From: Prochlorococcus sp. AG-409-N21
GTDB taxonomy: Bacteria > Cyanobacteriota > Cyanobacteriia > PCC-6307 > Cyanobiaceae
Length of the DNA stretch: 37,058 nt
Assembly (NCBI GenBank): GCA_003215415.1
Contig: QCKK01000011.1
Span: 1-37,058 of the forward strand
Direction: 5' to 3'
Shown: positions 13,588-21,943 of the stretch, one piece after another
How positions within the stretch are numbered: position 1 is the first letter of the stretch
How the letters are laid out: every line of letters begins with the position of its first letter
Program-made: the position numbers and the translations under genes
The notes under the pieces: generated by a model
The model's database searches: none
What the model saw: only the letters and a program-made list of their open reading frames with translations
What the model was told of the DNA's origin: nothing

Positions 13588-14643
13588 ATGCAGACCTATG
13601 GAAATCCAAACGTCACCTATGGGTGGTGGGCTGGTAATTCTGGGGTCACCAACCGCTCAGGTAAGTTCATTGCAGCTCATGCGGCTCATACAGGCCTGAT
13701 TTGCTTTGCGGCTGGTGGAAGCACCCTATGGGAGCTTGCACGTTTTGACCCTTCAGTGCCAATGGGGCATCAAAGCTCGATTTACCTCGCTCATTTGGCG
13801 TCAATCGGCATTGGATTTGATGACGCCGGAGTTTGGACAGGTGCCGGTGTTGCCACAATCGCCATTCTTCACCTCGTCTTCTCCATGGTCTATGGAGCAG
13901 GAGGACTTCTGCATTCCCTTTTCTTTACAGGTGATATGCAGGATTCAGAGGTTATTCAGGCCAGAAAATTCAAGTTGGAATGGAATAACCCTGACAATCA
14001 GACCTTCATCCTTGGACACCATTTGATCTTTTTTGGTGTTGCAAACATTTGGTTTGTTGAATGGGCCAGAATCCATGGAATTTATGACCCAGCCGTAGAA
14101 GGTATACGTCAGGTTGTTTACAACCTTGACTTAACCCAGATCTGGAATCATCAATTTGATTTCTTTGCCATCGACAATCTTGAAGATGTCATGGGTGGCC
14201 ATGCATTCTTAGCTTTCGTACAAATTACTGGTGGTGCTTTCCATATTGCTACTAAGCAAGTGGGTGAGTACACCAAGTTCAAAGGTGCTGAATTGCTTTC
14301 TGCTGAGGCAATTCTTTCTTGGTCTTTAGCAGGTATCGGCTGGATGGCAATTGTTGCTGCCTTCTGGTGTTCAACAAACACCACTGTTTATCCAGAAGCA
14401 TGGTATGGAGAACCACTTCAAATTCAATTTGGTGTTGCACCTTATTGGATTGATACTGGAAACCTTTCAGATGGAAGAGCTTTCTTTGGTCATACCACTA
14501 GGGCTGCTCTAACTAATGTCCACTACTACTTAGGTTTCTTCTTTATCCAAGGACATCTTTGGCATGCATTGCGTGCTATGGGATTTGACTTCAAACGACT
14601 TCTTGACAGGACAGGACCTTTTGGAATTCCTAGGACTCTTTAG
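13588..14643 (+). CDS. pcb: Divinyl chlorophyll a/b light-harvesting protein Pcb (copy 1)
   Basis: The protein has 351 residues. ATG 13588 (MQTYGNPNVTYGWWAGN) was chosen because all four copies start with it; the upstream TTG is ignored. It is a six-helix CP43/IsiA-type antenna without the large lumenal loop E of PsbC. Chlorophyll-ligand histidines are visible near the start (H31, H34, H61 in MGHQSS) and in GHHLIFFGVANIWF, with the six-helix core ending KRLLDRTGPFGIPRTL. Pcb proteins bind divinyl chlorophylls a and b in thylakoids around the photosystems. The 5' part nearly matches copy 2 and the 3' part nearly matches copy 3. No clear ribosome binding site is seen. Confidence 0.97.
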   Translation: MQTYGNPNVTYGWWAGNSGVTNRSGKFIAAHAAHTGLICFAAGGSTLWELARFDPSVPMGHQSSIYLAHLASIGIGFDDAGVWTGAGVATIAILHLVFSMVYGAGGLLHSLFFTGDMQDSEVIQARKFKLEWNNPDNQTFILGHHLIFFGVANIWFVEWARIHGIYDPAVEGIRQVVYNLDLTQIWNHQFDFFAIDNLEDVMGGHAFLAFVQITGGAFHIATKQVGEYTKFKGAELLSAEAILSWSLAGIGWMAIVAAFWCSTNTTVYPEAWYGEPLQIQFGVAPYWIDTGNLSDGRAFFGHTTRAALTNVHYYLGFFFIQGHLWHALRAMGFDFKRLLDRTGPFGIPRTL

Positions 14644-14699
14644 GCCTTGGATTTAATTCCTGGATCATTTTCCTGAGTTTTTGAGGGAAAATTCAGTTA

Positions 14700-14733
14700 A
14701 AAAAAAGCCTCGTCGTTAGACGGGGCTTTTTTT
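14700..14733 (+). terminator. Terminator after pcb 1
   Basis: AAAAAGCCTCGTC and GACGGGGCTTTTT form a hairpin (one G-U pair, GTTA loop) followed by a T tract, 57 bases after the pcb 1 stop. Confidence 0.9.
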
Positions 14734-15114
14734 ATTCCTCAAGCAAGCGTTTTATTGATAAATCATTCAGAGATTCAAAAAAAAAAAGGCGATTTGTTGC
14801 TACGAAACAAAAGGTCGTAATTGAATGAGTCAGGTAGTGCTGATATGGCAAAAAGAAAAATTTTGAGAAAGAAATCTTTTTTGATTTTGTTTCACTATTC
14901 TTTTAACTCCTTCTGCTGCAGTTGATTTCAGGAATTAGGCTACGTTTTTTTTTGCTTCGCATAATCCAATCTTGGCTGCTTGAATCCCTTTAATTTTTGC
15001 TTCTTAGGGAAATACTCAATGCTTTCTAAATAAAGACCTTTAACTATTCCGACCATATGAATTGAACAGCTTGTAATCTTCAGAACGAATTCCCGCCTTG
15101 CACCCTAAAAAATT
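14734..15114. other. Intergenic region between pcb 1 and pcb 2
   Basis: About 380 bases with poly-A and poly-T runs and no gene. The last 90 bases are the duplicated promoter/leader block (15026-15073) and the sequence directly before the ATG, of which CTTGCACCCTAAAAAATT recurs before pcb 4. Confidence 0.5.
15026..15073 (+). promoter_or_regulatory. Shared promoter/leader block of pcb 2
   Basis: This is the second copy of the block at 13499-13546, again starting CTAAATAAAGACC, at the same distance from the ATG. The two copies differ at only a few positions, indicating that upstream region and gene were duplicated or converted together. Confidence 0.6.
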
Positions 15115-16200
15115 ATGCAGACCTATGGAAATCCAGATGTCACCTACGGGTGGTGGGCTGGTAATTCTGTGGTCACCAACCGCTCAGGTCGATTCATTGC
15201 CTCGCACATTGCGCATACAGGCTTGATTTGCTTTGCGGCTGGTGGAAGCACCCTATGGGAGCTTGCACGTTTTGACCCTTCAGTGCCAATGGGGCATCAA
15301 AGCTCGATATTCCTCGCTCATTTGGCGTCAATCGGTATTGGATTTGACGAAGCCGGAGCTTGGACAGGTGTCGGTGTTGCCTCAATTGCCATTCTTCACC
15401 TCGTCTTCTCCATGGTCTATGGCGGCGGCGGACTTTTGCATGCCGTCTTTTTTGATGAGAAGGTCGAGGAAAGTGACGTTCCTCAAGCCAGGAAGTTCAA
15501 ACTGGAGTGGGACAACCCAGACAATCAGACTTTCATTCTTGGACACCATTTGATTTTCTTTGGTGTTGCTTGTGTTTGGTTTGTTGAATGGGCCAGGATC
15601 CACGGTATTTATGACCCAGCCGTAGAAGGTATTCGTCAGGTCAATTACAACTTGGACCTTTCGATGATTTGGCAACGCCAGTTTGATTTCCTTTCTATTG
15701 ACAGTCTCGAAGATGTCATGGGAGGTCATGCCTTCTTGGCCTTTGCTGAAATTACTGGTGGGGCCTTTCACATTGTTGCTGGATCTACTCCTTGGGAATC
15801 CAAGAGATTAGGTACATACAGCAAATTTAAAGGTGCCGAATTACTTTCTGCAGAAGCAGTCCTTTCTTGGTCGTTAGCAGGTATCGGTTGGATGGCAATT
15901 GTTGCTGCCTTCTGGTGCGCAACAAACACCACTGTTTATCCAGAAGCATGGTATGGCGAGCCTCTGCAACTTAAGTTTGTGGTTTCTCCTTATTGGGCTG
16001 ATACCGGCAATGTTTCAGACTCCACAGCCTTCCTTGGACATAGCACACGTGCTGCTCTTTCAAATGTTCACTACTACTTAGGATTCTTCTTCCTGCAGGG
16101 ACATTTTTGGCATGCTCTTCGTGCTCTTGGAGTTGACTTTAAAAAGGTTCCTGGTGCAATTGGTAACCAGAAGAATGCAACCATCACTATTGATGGTTGA
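15115..16200 (+). CDS. pcb: Divinyl chlorophyll a/b light-harvesting protein Pcb (copy 2)
   Basis: The protein has 361 residues from ATG 15115 (MQTYGNPDVTYGWWAGN). It has the same six-helix CP43-like plan as copy 1. It carries a small insertion, VAGSTPWESKRLGT, where copies 1, 3 and 4 have ATKQVGE-type sequence, and the charged insert DEKVEESDVPQARK after helix 3. The C-terminus FKKVPGAIGNQKNATITIDG is unique. The first third is almost identical in DNA to copy 1 (from about 15224). It is a thylakoid antenna protein, with the usual histidine ligands kept. A very stable hairpin follows it. Confidence 0.97.
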   Translation: MQTYGNPDVTYGWWAGNSVVTNRSGRFIASHIAHTGLICFAAGGSTLWELARFDPSVPMGHQSSIFLAHLASIGIGFDEAGAWTGVGVASIAILHLVFSMVYGGGGLLHAVFFDEKVEESDVPQARKFKLEWDNPDNQTFILGHHLIFFGVACVWFVEWARIHGIYDPAVEGIRQVNYNLDLSMIWQRQFDFLSIDSLEDVMGGHAFLAFAEITGGAFHIVAGSTPWESKRLGTYSKFKGAELLSAEAVLSWSLAGIGWMAIVAAFWCATNTTVYPEAWYGEPLQLKFVVSPYWADTGNVSDSTAFLGHSTRAALSNVHYYLGFFFLQGHFWHALRALGVDFKKVPGAIGNQKNATITIDG

Positions 16201-16245
16201 TATAAGAACTTTTAAAGTGCTTATTTAGTACTAAAAAGATTCTTT

Positions 16246-16295
16246 AGAGAAAGCCAAAAGACCTCGCCATTAGGCGGGGTCTTTTGGCTTTCTCT
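16246..16295. terminator. Long perfect hairpin between pcb 2 and methyltransferase gene
   Basis: A 23-base stem (AGAGAAAGCCAAAAGACC... with its complement) has an ATTA loop and only one G-U pair. It lies 45 bases after the pcb 2 stop and just before the end of the leftward methyltransferase gene, so it can terminate both. It is longer than the other pcb terminators. Confidence 0.85.
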
Positions 16296-16296
16296 T

Positions 16297-16914
16297 TTAT
16301 ATTTTTTTGAAGACAACAGAGATATTATTAGCTGGCATCTCAGTTACTGAGATTCTTTCTAATCCTTTGCTTTCAGCATATTTAGTAACCTCTTCAAGAT
16401 TTCTTATGCCCCATAATTTATTTTTTTCTTTTAAGTATTTATCGAAGTTTTCATTGCTTGCTGATGTGGTCTTTCCTTTTTCCCTAAATGGCCCGTAAAT
16501 AAATAGAGGGGCGTCTTTATTTAGATGCAATGAGGACCCTCGTAAAAGTGACTTTGTGCAACTCCATGGCGATATATGCAGCATGTTGATACAAACAATT
16601 GCATTTAGTGATGTGAGAAATTGCTTTGATAGAGGCCAAGGCATTTTTTCCACATCAAGATCAAGAGGCGTAGGCATTTTTTCTTGAAGCCTTTTGACTT
16701 TTATCCAAGAGTTGATACTTTTTCTGTGAAGAGAGTCCGGATCGCTTGCTTGCCAGGTGATTTGAGGGAAGGAATTTTGAAATGAGACGGCATGCTCTCC
16801 GCTCCCACTAGCTATTTCAAGCACAGTTCCTTGACTTGGCAGAACTTTTCTCAGAACTTTCTCTATTGACTTTCTGTTCCTGCTGGTAGATGAAAAGAAA
16901 AGACGCTCATCCAT
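16297..16914 (-). CDS. DUF938 family methyltransferase
   Basis: The protein has 205 residues, usual for DUF938 (UPF0585). Motif I of SAM-dependent methyltransferases is VLEIASGSGEHA at 31-42. Further family features are WQASDPDSLHRKSI, an acidic segment near residue 85 (PLDLDVEKMPW), INMLHISPW, and GPFREKGKTTSASNENFDKYL. The substrate is not known. It sits on the opposite strand between pcb 2 and pcb 3, so it is probably not co-transcribed with them but marks the split of the array. Confidence 0.85.
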   Translation of the reverse strand: MDERLFFSSTSRNRKSIEKVLRKVLPSQGTVLEIASGSGEHAVSFQNSFPQITWQASDPDSLHRKSINSWIKVKRLQEKMPTPLDLDVEKMPWPLSKQFLTSLNAIVCINMLHISPWSCTKSLLRGSSLHLNKDAPLFIYGPFREKGKTTSASNENFDKYLKEKNKLWGIRNLEEVTKYAESKGLERISVTEMPANNISVVFKKI

Positions 16915-17397
16915 TTTTCAAATTTGTTTAGAGAAAGAACATAGAAATAAGCTTTTTTGGATGAATACCTTGCAAAACCTTCCATTTGGGCAGGAAAAAC
17001 CCCTTCAAGCGAAATTTCTAGTCATTCGTCATAAAACTGTTTTCGATACAGTTGAACTCACGCGAGACTGTAATTCTTTTTTAAGTTAGAGGTTTGTTTT
17101 TACTTCTTAAACATTCCATTTAATTTCATTATCAAAATTTCTACATAATTAATTTTAAGGCGGAAAGCCGATTCTTAAATTGTTCAATTGAATTTTACCA
17201 ATCGCTAAAAACCCAGTCAGGAAGAGCCTGTATGGGGGATGCATTGCTTGCTTTTTTGAGCAAAAGAATTCACGAACATCTTGGCTTTGGGTAAAACCCT
17301 TGTGCCGCAGACCTTTAAGGATGCTGAAGTGCCTGACCTCGACAGCTCCACTTGAGTGTATTCTGCGGGGCGTATTTCCTTCTTGCACTCTTAAGCT
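16915..17397. other. Region upstream of pcb 3
   Basis: About 480 bases between the start of the leftward methyltransferase gene and pcb 3. It contains the CCCTTGTGCCGCAGACCTT element at 17297-17315 and no gene. A long frame on the minus strand here (to about 17155) is a shadow. Confidence 0.5.
17297..17315 (+). promoter_or_regulatory. Element shared by pcb 3 and pcb 4 upstream regions
   Basis: CCCTTGTGCCGCAGACCTT is found here and identically at 18723-18741. It lies 101 bases before the pcb 3 ATG and 140 before pcb 4. It is GC-rich in an AT-rich setting. It could be an operator, or a promoter or leader-RNA element specific to this pair. Confidence 0.55.
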
Positions 17398-18492
17398 ATG
17401 CAAAGCTATGGAAATCCAAACCCTACCTACGGGTGGTGGGTTGGTAATTCTGTGGTGACCGACAAGTCCAGCCGATTTATCGGCTCACACGTTGGCCATA
17501 CAGGATTGATTGCTTTCAATGCTGGTGCGATCACTCTTTTTGAGTTAGCTCGCTTTGACCCTTCAGTACCAATGGGTCACCAAGGATTGATTTTCCTCCC
17601 TCATTTGGCCTCTATTGGCATTGGCTTTGATGAAGCCGGAGTCTGGACAGGTGTTGGTGTTGCCTTCATAGGTGTTTTCCATTTGATCTGTTCAATGGTC
17701 TATGGAGGGGCTGCTGTCCTGCACTCACTTGTCTTTAGTGAGGACACCCAAAACAGTTCAGGATTATTTGCTCCTGATCGTCCTGAGCATCGTCAGGCAG
17801 CAAGGTACAAACTTGAATGGGACAACCCAGACAACCAGACCTTTATTCTTGGCCATCATCTTCTTTTCTTTGGTGTCGCAAACATCTGGTTTGTTGAATG
17901 GGCCAGAGTTCATGGCATCTATGACCCTTCTATAGAAGGTATTCGTCAGGTTGTATACAACCTTGACTTAACACACATCTGGAATCATCAGTTTGATTTC
18001 CTTTCCATTGACAATCTTGAAGATGTCATGGGTGGCCATGCATTTTTGGCTTTCGTACAAATTACTGGTGGTGCTTTCCATATTGCTACTAAGCAAGTGG
18101 GTGAGTACACCGAATTCAAGGGCTCCAATGTTCTCTCTGCCGAGGCAATTCTTTCTTGGTCACTAGCAGGCATTGGTTGGATGGCAATTGTTGCTGCCTT
18201 CTGGTGCGCAACAAACACCACTGTTTATCCAGAAGCTTGGTATGGAGAGCCTTTGGCAATTAAGTTCGGAATCTCTCCTTATTGGGTAGATACAGTCTCA
18301 ATCACTGATGGACCTGGAGCTGCATTTGGTCACACCAACCGTGCTTGGCTAACAAACGTCCATTACTACTTAGGTTTCTTCTTTATCCAAGGTCATCTCT
18401 GGCATGCATTGCGTGCTATGGGATTTGATTTCAAACGCATTCTTAATGCAGTAGGAAATTTGGATGGAGTTGCTGTCAACCTCAACGACTGA
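17398..18492 (+). CDS. pcb: Divinyl chlorophyll a/b light-harvesting protein Pcb (copy 3)
   Basis: The protein has 364 residues from ATG 17398 (MQSYGNPNPTYGWWVGN). It has the same six-helix antenna plan. Distinctive is a longer insertion before helix 4, FSEDTQNSSGLFAPDRPEHR, and the FNAGAITLFELARF early segment. Its 3' half is closely identical in DNA to copy 1 (for example the 63-base stretch from GCTTTCGTACAAATTACTGG), pointing to gene conversion. It ends KRILNAVGNLDGVAVNLND. A terminator hairpin follows. Confidence 0.97.
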   Translation: MQSYGNPNPTYGWWVGNSVVTDKSSRFIGSHVGHTGLIAFNAGAITLFELARFDPSVPMGHQGLIFLPHLASIGIGFDEAGVWTGVGVAFIGVFHLICSMVYGGAAVLHSLVFSEDTQNSSGLFAPDRPEHRQAARYKLEWDNPDNQTFILGHHLLFFGVANIWFVEWARVHGIYDPSIEGIRQVVYNLDLTHIWNHQFDFLSIDNLEDVMGGHAFLAFVQITGGAFHIATKQVGEYTEFKGSNVLSAEAILSWSLAGIGWMAIVAAFWCATNTTVYPEAWYGEPLAIKFGISPYWVDTVSITDGPGAAFGHTNRAWLTNVHYYLGFFFIQGHLWHALRAMGFDFKRILNAVGNLDGVAVNLND

Positions 18493-18547
18493 ACCTTGTT
18501 TGATTTGTAATTGCTTCTTTAGAAGCTTGTTTTGATCAACCTTTTTG

Positions 18548-18575
18548 CCCCGTCTAATTCAGACGGGGTTTTTTT
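18548..18575 (+). terminator. Terminator after pcb 3
   Basis: CCCCGTCT and AGACGGGG form an eight-base stem with an AATTC loop followed by seven or more T, 56 bases after the pcb 3 stop. Confidence 0.9.
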
Positions 18576-18862
18576 GTCCCAAAAATCACAGGGTTGATTG
18601 ATGTTTCTAGTTTGATCAACTTATTTACTTCGGCCTGGGCGACTGAATTGATAATGATGCGAAAGGATATAACACTTTTTTAGTTAATCTTTGCAGGATT
18701 AAAGAAGGTTTGCAAGCGAGATCCCTTGTGCCGCAGACCTTCTTGGACATCGATCAGGCTTTTTACGTGAACCCCAGTGTTAAACCTGGAATATCCTGAG
18801 CCTTCTAAGCGTGATTTGAGTCTAATCTGCCTTGGTTATTACGTCTTGCACCCTAAAAAATT
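18576..18862. other. Region upstream of pcb 4
   Basis: About 290 bases without a gene. It includes the element at 18723-18741 shared with pcb 3 and, next to the ATG, CTTGCACCCTAAAAAATT, which is shared with pcb 2. The upstream region is thus also a mosaic. Confidence 0.5.
18723..18741 (+). promoter_or_regulatory. Second copy of the pcb 3/pcb 4 upstream element
   Basis: Identical to 17297-17315 over 19 bases (CCCTTGTGCCGCAGACCTT), here 140 bases from the pcb 4 ATG. See that entry. Confidence 0.55.
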
Positions 18863-19921
18863 ATGCAGACCTATGGAAACCCAAACGTCACCTATGGGTG
18901 GTGGGTTGGTAATTCTGTAGTTACCAATCGCGCTGGCCGATTTATTGGCTCGCATGTTGGGCATACAGGATTGATTTGCTTCGCGACAGGTGCAAGCTGC
19001 CTTTGGGAGCTTGGACGATTTGACCCATCTGTCTCAATGGGCCATCAGAGCTCTATATACCTTGCTCATTTAGCAAATCTTGGCATTGGCTTTGATGAGG
19101 CTGGAGTTTGGACAGGAGCAGGTGTTGCAACAATTGCAATTTTTCACCTGATCTTTTCAGCAGTTTATGGAGGGGCTGCACTACTCCATTCACTTTTCTT
19201 TGATCCAGATTTAAAGGGTGGTCCTATTGGCCGAGTGGACAAATTCAAGTTGGAATGGGACAACCCAGACAACCTGACTTTTATTCTTGGCCATCACCTC
19301 ATTTTTCTTGGTGTAGCCAATATCTGGTTTGTTGAATGGGCCAGAGTTCATGGCATTTATGATCCTGCTCTTGGAGCTGTTCGAACAGTTTTCCCAGGAT
19401 ATGGTGACTATGGAATGCTATTAAGCCATCAGTTTGACTTCCTTCAGATAGATAGTCTTGAGGACATTATGAGTGGCCATGCTTTCTTGGCATTCCTTCA
19501 GATATCTGGTGGAGCTTTCCATATTGCTACTCGTCAAATTGGTGAGTACACCCAATTCAAAGGAAAGGGCCTTTTGTCTGCAGAGGCTGTTTTGTCTTGG
19601 TCTTTAGCAGGTTTGTTTTTAATGGGATTGAATGCTGCTTTTTGGGCTGCAGGCAACACAACCGTTTATGCACCAGAGTTTTTCGGTGAGCCATTAGCAC
19701 TCAAGTTTGGAATTTCTCCCTATTGGGTAGATACAGGCGACATTTCTGATTGCAAGTATTTCTTTGGCCACACAACACGTGCGGCATTAGTTAACGTTCA
19801 ATATTATTTTGCTTTCTTCTGCTTACAAGGTCATCTTTGGCATGCACTCCGTGCACAAGGAGTTGATTTTAGAAGAATTGCTCAAAATATTGGTAGTTTG
19901 ACTACAAGCTCAGCTGAATAA
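18863..19921 (+). CDS. pcb: Divergent Pcb light-harvesting protein (copy 4)
   Basis: The protein has 352 residues from ATG 18863 (MQTYGNPNVTYGWWVGN). The six-helix fold and histidine ligands are kept, but this is the most divergent copy. EGIRQVxYNLDL is replaced by LGAVRTVFPGYGDYGM, the MGG of the conserved GHAF motif is MSG, and the fifth helix reads GLFLMGLNAAFWAAGNTTVY. The loop resembles what distinguishes some photosystem-I-associated or iron-stress Pcbs, but that assignment is inference. It is followed by two tandem hairpins. Confidence 0.97.
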   Translation: MQTYGNPNVTYGWWVGNSVVTNRAGRFIGSHVGHTGLICFATGASCLWELGRFDPSVSMGHQSSIYLAHLANLGIGFDEAGVWTGAGVATIAIFHLIFSAVYGGAALLHSLFFDPDLKGGPIGRVDKFKLEWDNPDNLTFILGHHLIFLGVANIWFVEWARVHGIYDPALGAVRTVFPGYGDYGMLLSHQFDFLQIDSLEDIMSGHAFLAFLQISGGAFHIATRQIGEYTQFKGKGLLSAEAVLSWSLAGLFLMGLNAAFWAAGNTTVYAPEFFGEPLALKFGISPYWVDTGDISDCKYFFGHTTRAALVNVQYYFAFFCLQGHLWHALRAQGVDFRRIAQNIGSLTTSSAE

Positions 19922-19964
19922 AATTATCTAGCTAGAAATCTGATGGTTTCTAGCTAGATAATTT
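19921..19964 (+). other. Perfect 18-base-pair hairpin directly after pcb 4
   Basis: AAATTATCTAGCTAGAAA (19921-19938) is the exact reverse complement of TTTCTAGCTAGATAATTT (19947-19964), with an eight-base loop TCTGATGG. It starts at the last base of the stop codon. It has no T tract, so it is not a terminator itself. It may stabilise the mRNA 3' end or block exonucleases, or be a remnant of an inverted repeat. Confidence 0.6.
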
Positions 19965-20251
19965 ATATTCATAAAAACCTCGCCTTTGCAAAGGCGAGGT
20001 TTTTTATATGTTAAGTATATTTTTCTGTGGTAGGTTTTGGAGATGGACATAATTCATAACTTATATTTAAAGACTATAGAGATTCAGATATTTTAAATTT
20101 CTAGGAGATTTGGAATATAAACTATGTAATTTTAAATGAAGGATCAAATTGGAAATTGATAATATTTAAGGCAAAAGAAAGACTAATTCAGACTGATAAA
20201 TCGAATTAACAATGCATTTAATCCCCTTACTTGATATTAATTGCAATCAAA
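19922..20251. other. Intergenic region after pcb 4
   Basis: About 330 bases between pcb 4 and the convergent gene ending at 20252. The left end carries two hairpins (listed). The rest is AT-rich without a gene. Confidence 0.5.
19973..20004 (+). terminator. Terminator after pcb 4
   Basis: AAAACCTCGCCTTTG and its complement CAAAGGCGAGGTTTT form a perfect palindrome with T's following. It is separated by only nine bases from the first hairpin. Confidence 0.9.
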
Positions 20252-20857
20252 TCACATATTTTGATTTGATTGAGAATCTTCATTGGTTTGATTGGGACTC
20301 TCTTGAGATTCATTTTGAAAACTTGTCCCTCCAGACTCAGCTATTAAAGATGAAAGATTCACAGAGTCTTTTGAATTCTCATTAGAATCTAAAGCTATGT
20401 CAGCTGTTTTTTCTTTATTTATTGGATTGAATTCAGTACTTTCCCCTTCTTTGTTGTCAGGAGAATCTATAACTATTTCAGGTGTTATTTCTTTATCTAT
20501 TCGTTTGGTTTTAACACTATCCTCTCCGAGGCTATCAGTAGAATCAGATGAGGAAATGGATATTCCTGATAGATCTTGCCCTTCTTCTTGCTCATTATTG
20601 CTGTTAGTTGAATCTATAGTTTCTGCAGGTATTCCTGAATTACTTGGGAATATTTCTTTGATAAATTCTTCTATTGCCAAATAAAGATTTTTTAGTGTTG
20701 AGAATAGCTCTTTTAGTCTTGTCCAAGTTTCTTTTAAAAGAATTTTCACCTGATCAGCTTTAGGCCCTTTTTTGGTCATCAGAAAGAATGAACCAATACC
20801 TACAGCTATGCCTAAAAGGAGAAGAAGGAATAGAAAGAAACTAAATAGAGCAGACAT
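20252..20857 (-). CDS. Membrane-anchored protein with acidic Ser/Asn-rich tail
   Basis: The protein has 201 residues. Residues 3-28 are a hydrophobic helix (FLFLLLLLGIAVGIGSFFL), followed by a basic helix (KKGPKADQVKILLKETWTRL). The last 120 residues are low complexity, rich in Ser, Asn, Glu and Asp (SNSGIPAETIDSTNSNNEQE). It is probably anchored in a membrane with a disordered tail. No family is recognised. A similar architecture occurs in the 26.2-27.2 kb genes. Confidence 0.6.
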   Translation of the reverse strand: MSALFSFFLFLLLLLGIAVGIGSFFLMTKKGPKADQVKILLKETWTRLKELFSTLKNLYLAIEEFIKEIFPSNSGIPAETIDSTNSNNEQEEGQDLSGISISSSDSTDSLGEDSVKTKRIDKEITPEIVIDSPDNKEGESTEFNPINKEKTADIALDSNENSKDSVNLSSLIAESGGTSFQNESQESPNQTNEDSQSNQNM

Positions 20858-21041
20858 GATTAATTTTTGAGTTGTTTTAAAATTACGCTTAATCCATTTA
20901 GGATTAAGCTCTCTGATAAATAATAAATCAATATATTTAAGTATAAAATAAATAGATATTTTTCTCAGCCTAATGTTATTAGATGTTTTAATTCCTAGGC
21001 TTTTTCTTTTTAAATATAAAACAGAACTTCAGATTACAGGC

Positions 21042-21359
21042 CTAATCCTCAGCTGTTTCAAACTGACGCAATAGCCTGAAGCCTTTTCTCAAAACCATAA
21101 ATCCTCCATAGGCACCTAAAGCTAAAGGAACTACAACAAGAGGATTTGCCTCATTCATTGTTGCCATAGTTTTGCCTGCTTCATAAGTGCTAGGGCAAGG
21201 AATTAGGAGCATGATGCTTCCAAAGATCAATATCCAGCCAATGATTGAAAAAATTCCATCACGAGTTTTACCGTCATAGAACCTGTCCAGGCCAGCAGGC
21301 CAGCCAATTGACAACAAAGCTAAGCGGGTCAAAGCTTTTTTTTCTTCTTTGCGTAACAT
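21042..21359 (-). CDS. TM2-domain-like membrane protein
   Basis: The protein has 105 residues. The segment LLSIGWPAGLDRFYDGKTRD then GIFSIIGWILIF is close to the TM2 signature (two helices joined by a short loop with GxxxxYxG-like residues). A second hydrophobic pair follows around PLVVVPLALGAYGGFMVL. It is likely an integral membrane protein of unknown role. The gene stands alone. Confidence 0.65.
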   Translation of the reverse strand: MLRKEEKKALTRLALLSIGWPAGLDRFYDGKTRDGIFSIIGWILIFGSIMLLIPCPSTYEAGKTMATMNEANPLVVVPLALGAYGGFMVLRKGFRLLRQFETAED

Positions 21360-21943
21360 TTTTGAAATTTTGTCTGAATAGTTATTTCGAACGAATTATA
21401 TAGAACAATTCCAGTTTTTGTGCCTTGTGAAGATATCGTCACCTCCTTTCTAATTGAAATCTTGTTTTAAGACCTTGGGGTCGATGGCGTATCTCTTTGG
21501 GTTGTGGGTCAGGCTAACCTCTGTTGGCAATACAATTAAAATCAAGTAGCTTGATTTTGGAAGGCTTATAGCTTTCCCATTAATTAGGTAGGGAAAACAA
21601 ATGGCTTTAATACGGTAGATTTGTTTGCTTTATCGAAGCGAGCTAAGCATATATGCATTGATTATCAGTCACTGATTGAATTATATAGGTATTGCCCTTA
21701 ACCCCTTACATAAAAGATACTTTTATGTTTTGACTCCTATAAAAATTCCTGAGTAATATCTATATTAACGTATAGATGAATTTGATATTTATAATTTGCT
21801 TCATAGAGGATCAGGGTTTTTAATTATCCTAAAAAAATAGTTTTAATAGGATAATTGCCAAGAAGAATCCTTTAAAAAATACCAGCCAAAGTAATCCATA
21901 ATCACTTAGTCTTAATGCTTTTTGGTACCTAGAAATGAATTTC
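21360..21943. other. Intergenic region, nothing recognisable
   Basis: About 580 bases with no protein-coding frame of note. Near 21440-21450 (minus strand) an AAGGAGGTGA Shine-Dalgarno-like sequence precedes a GTG, but the frame after it just overlaps the start of the TM2-like gene, so I do not call it. I see no tRNA or strong hairpin. Confidence 0.45.

Noticed and set aside
13706-14026. 106-codon forward frame inside pcb 1, and the similar frame at 15233-15553 in pcb 2
   Set aside because: Both are +1 shadows of the same conserved pcb segment. Their similarity follows from DNA identity of the pcb genes, not from an extra gene.
15382-15771. 129-codon minus-strand frame in pcb 2
   Set aside because: Antisense shadow of a long coding region; absent at equal length from copies 1 and 3.
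17155-17403. 82-codon minus-strand frame upstream of pcb 3
   Set aside because: Its start overlaps the pcb 3 ATG and it covers the shared control element; composition does not look like protein.
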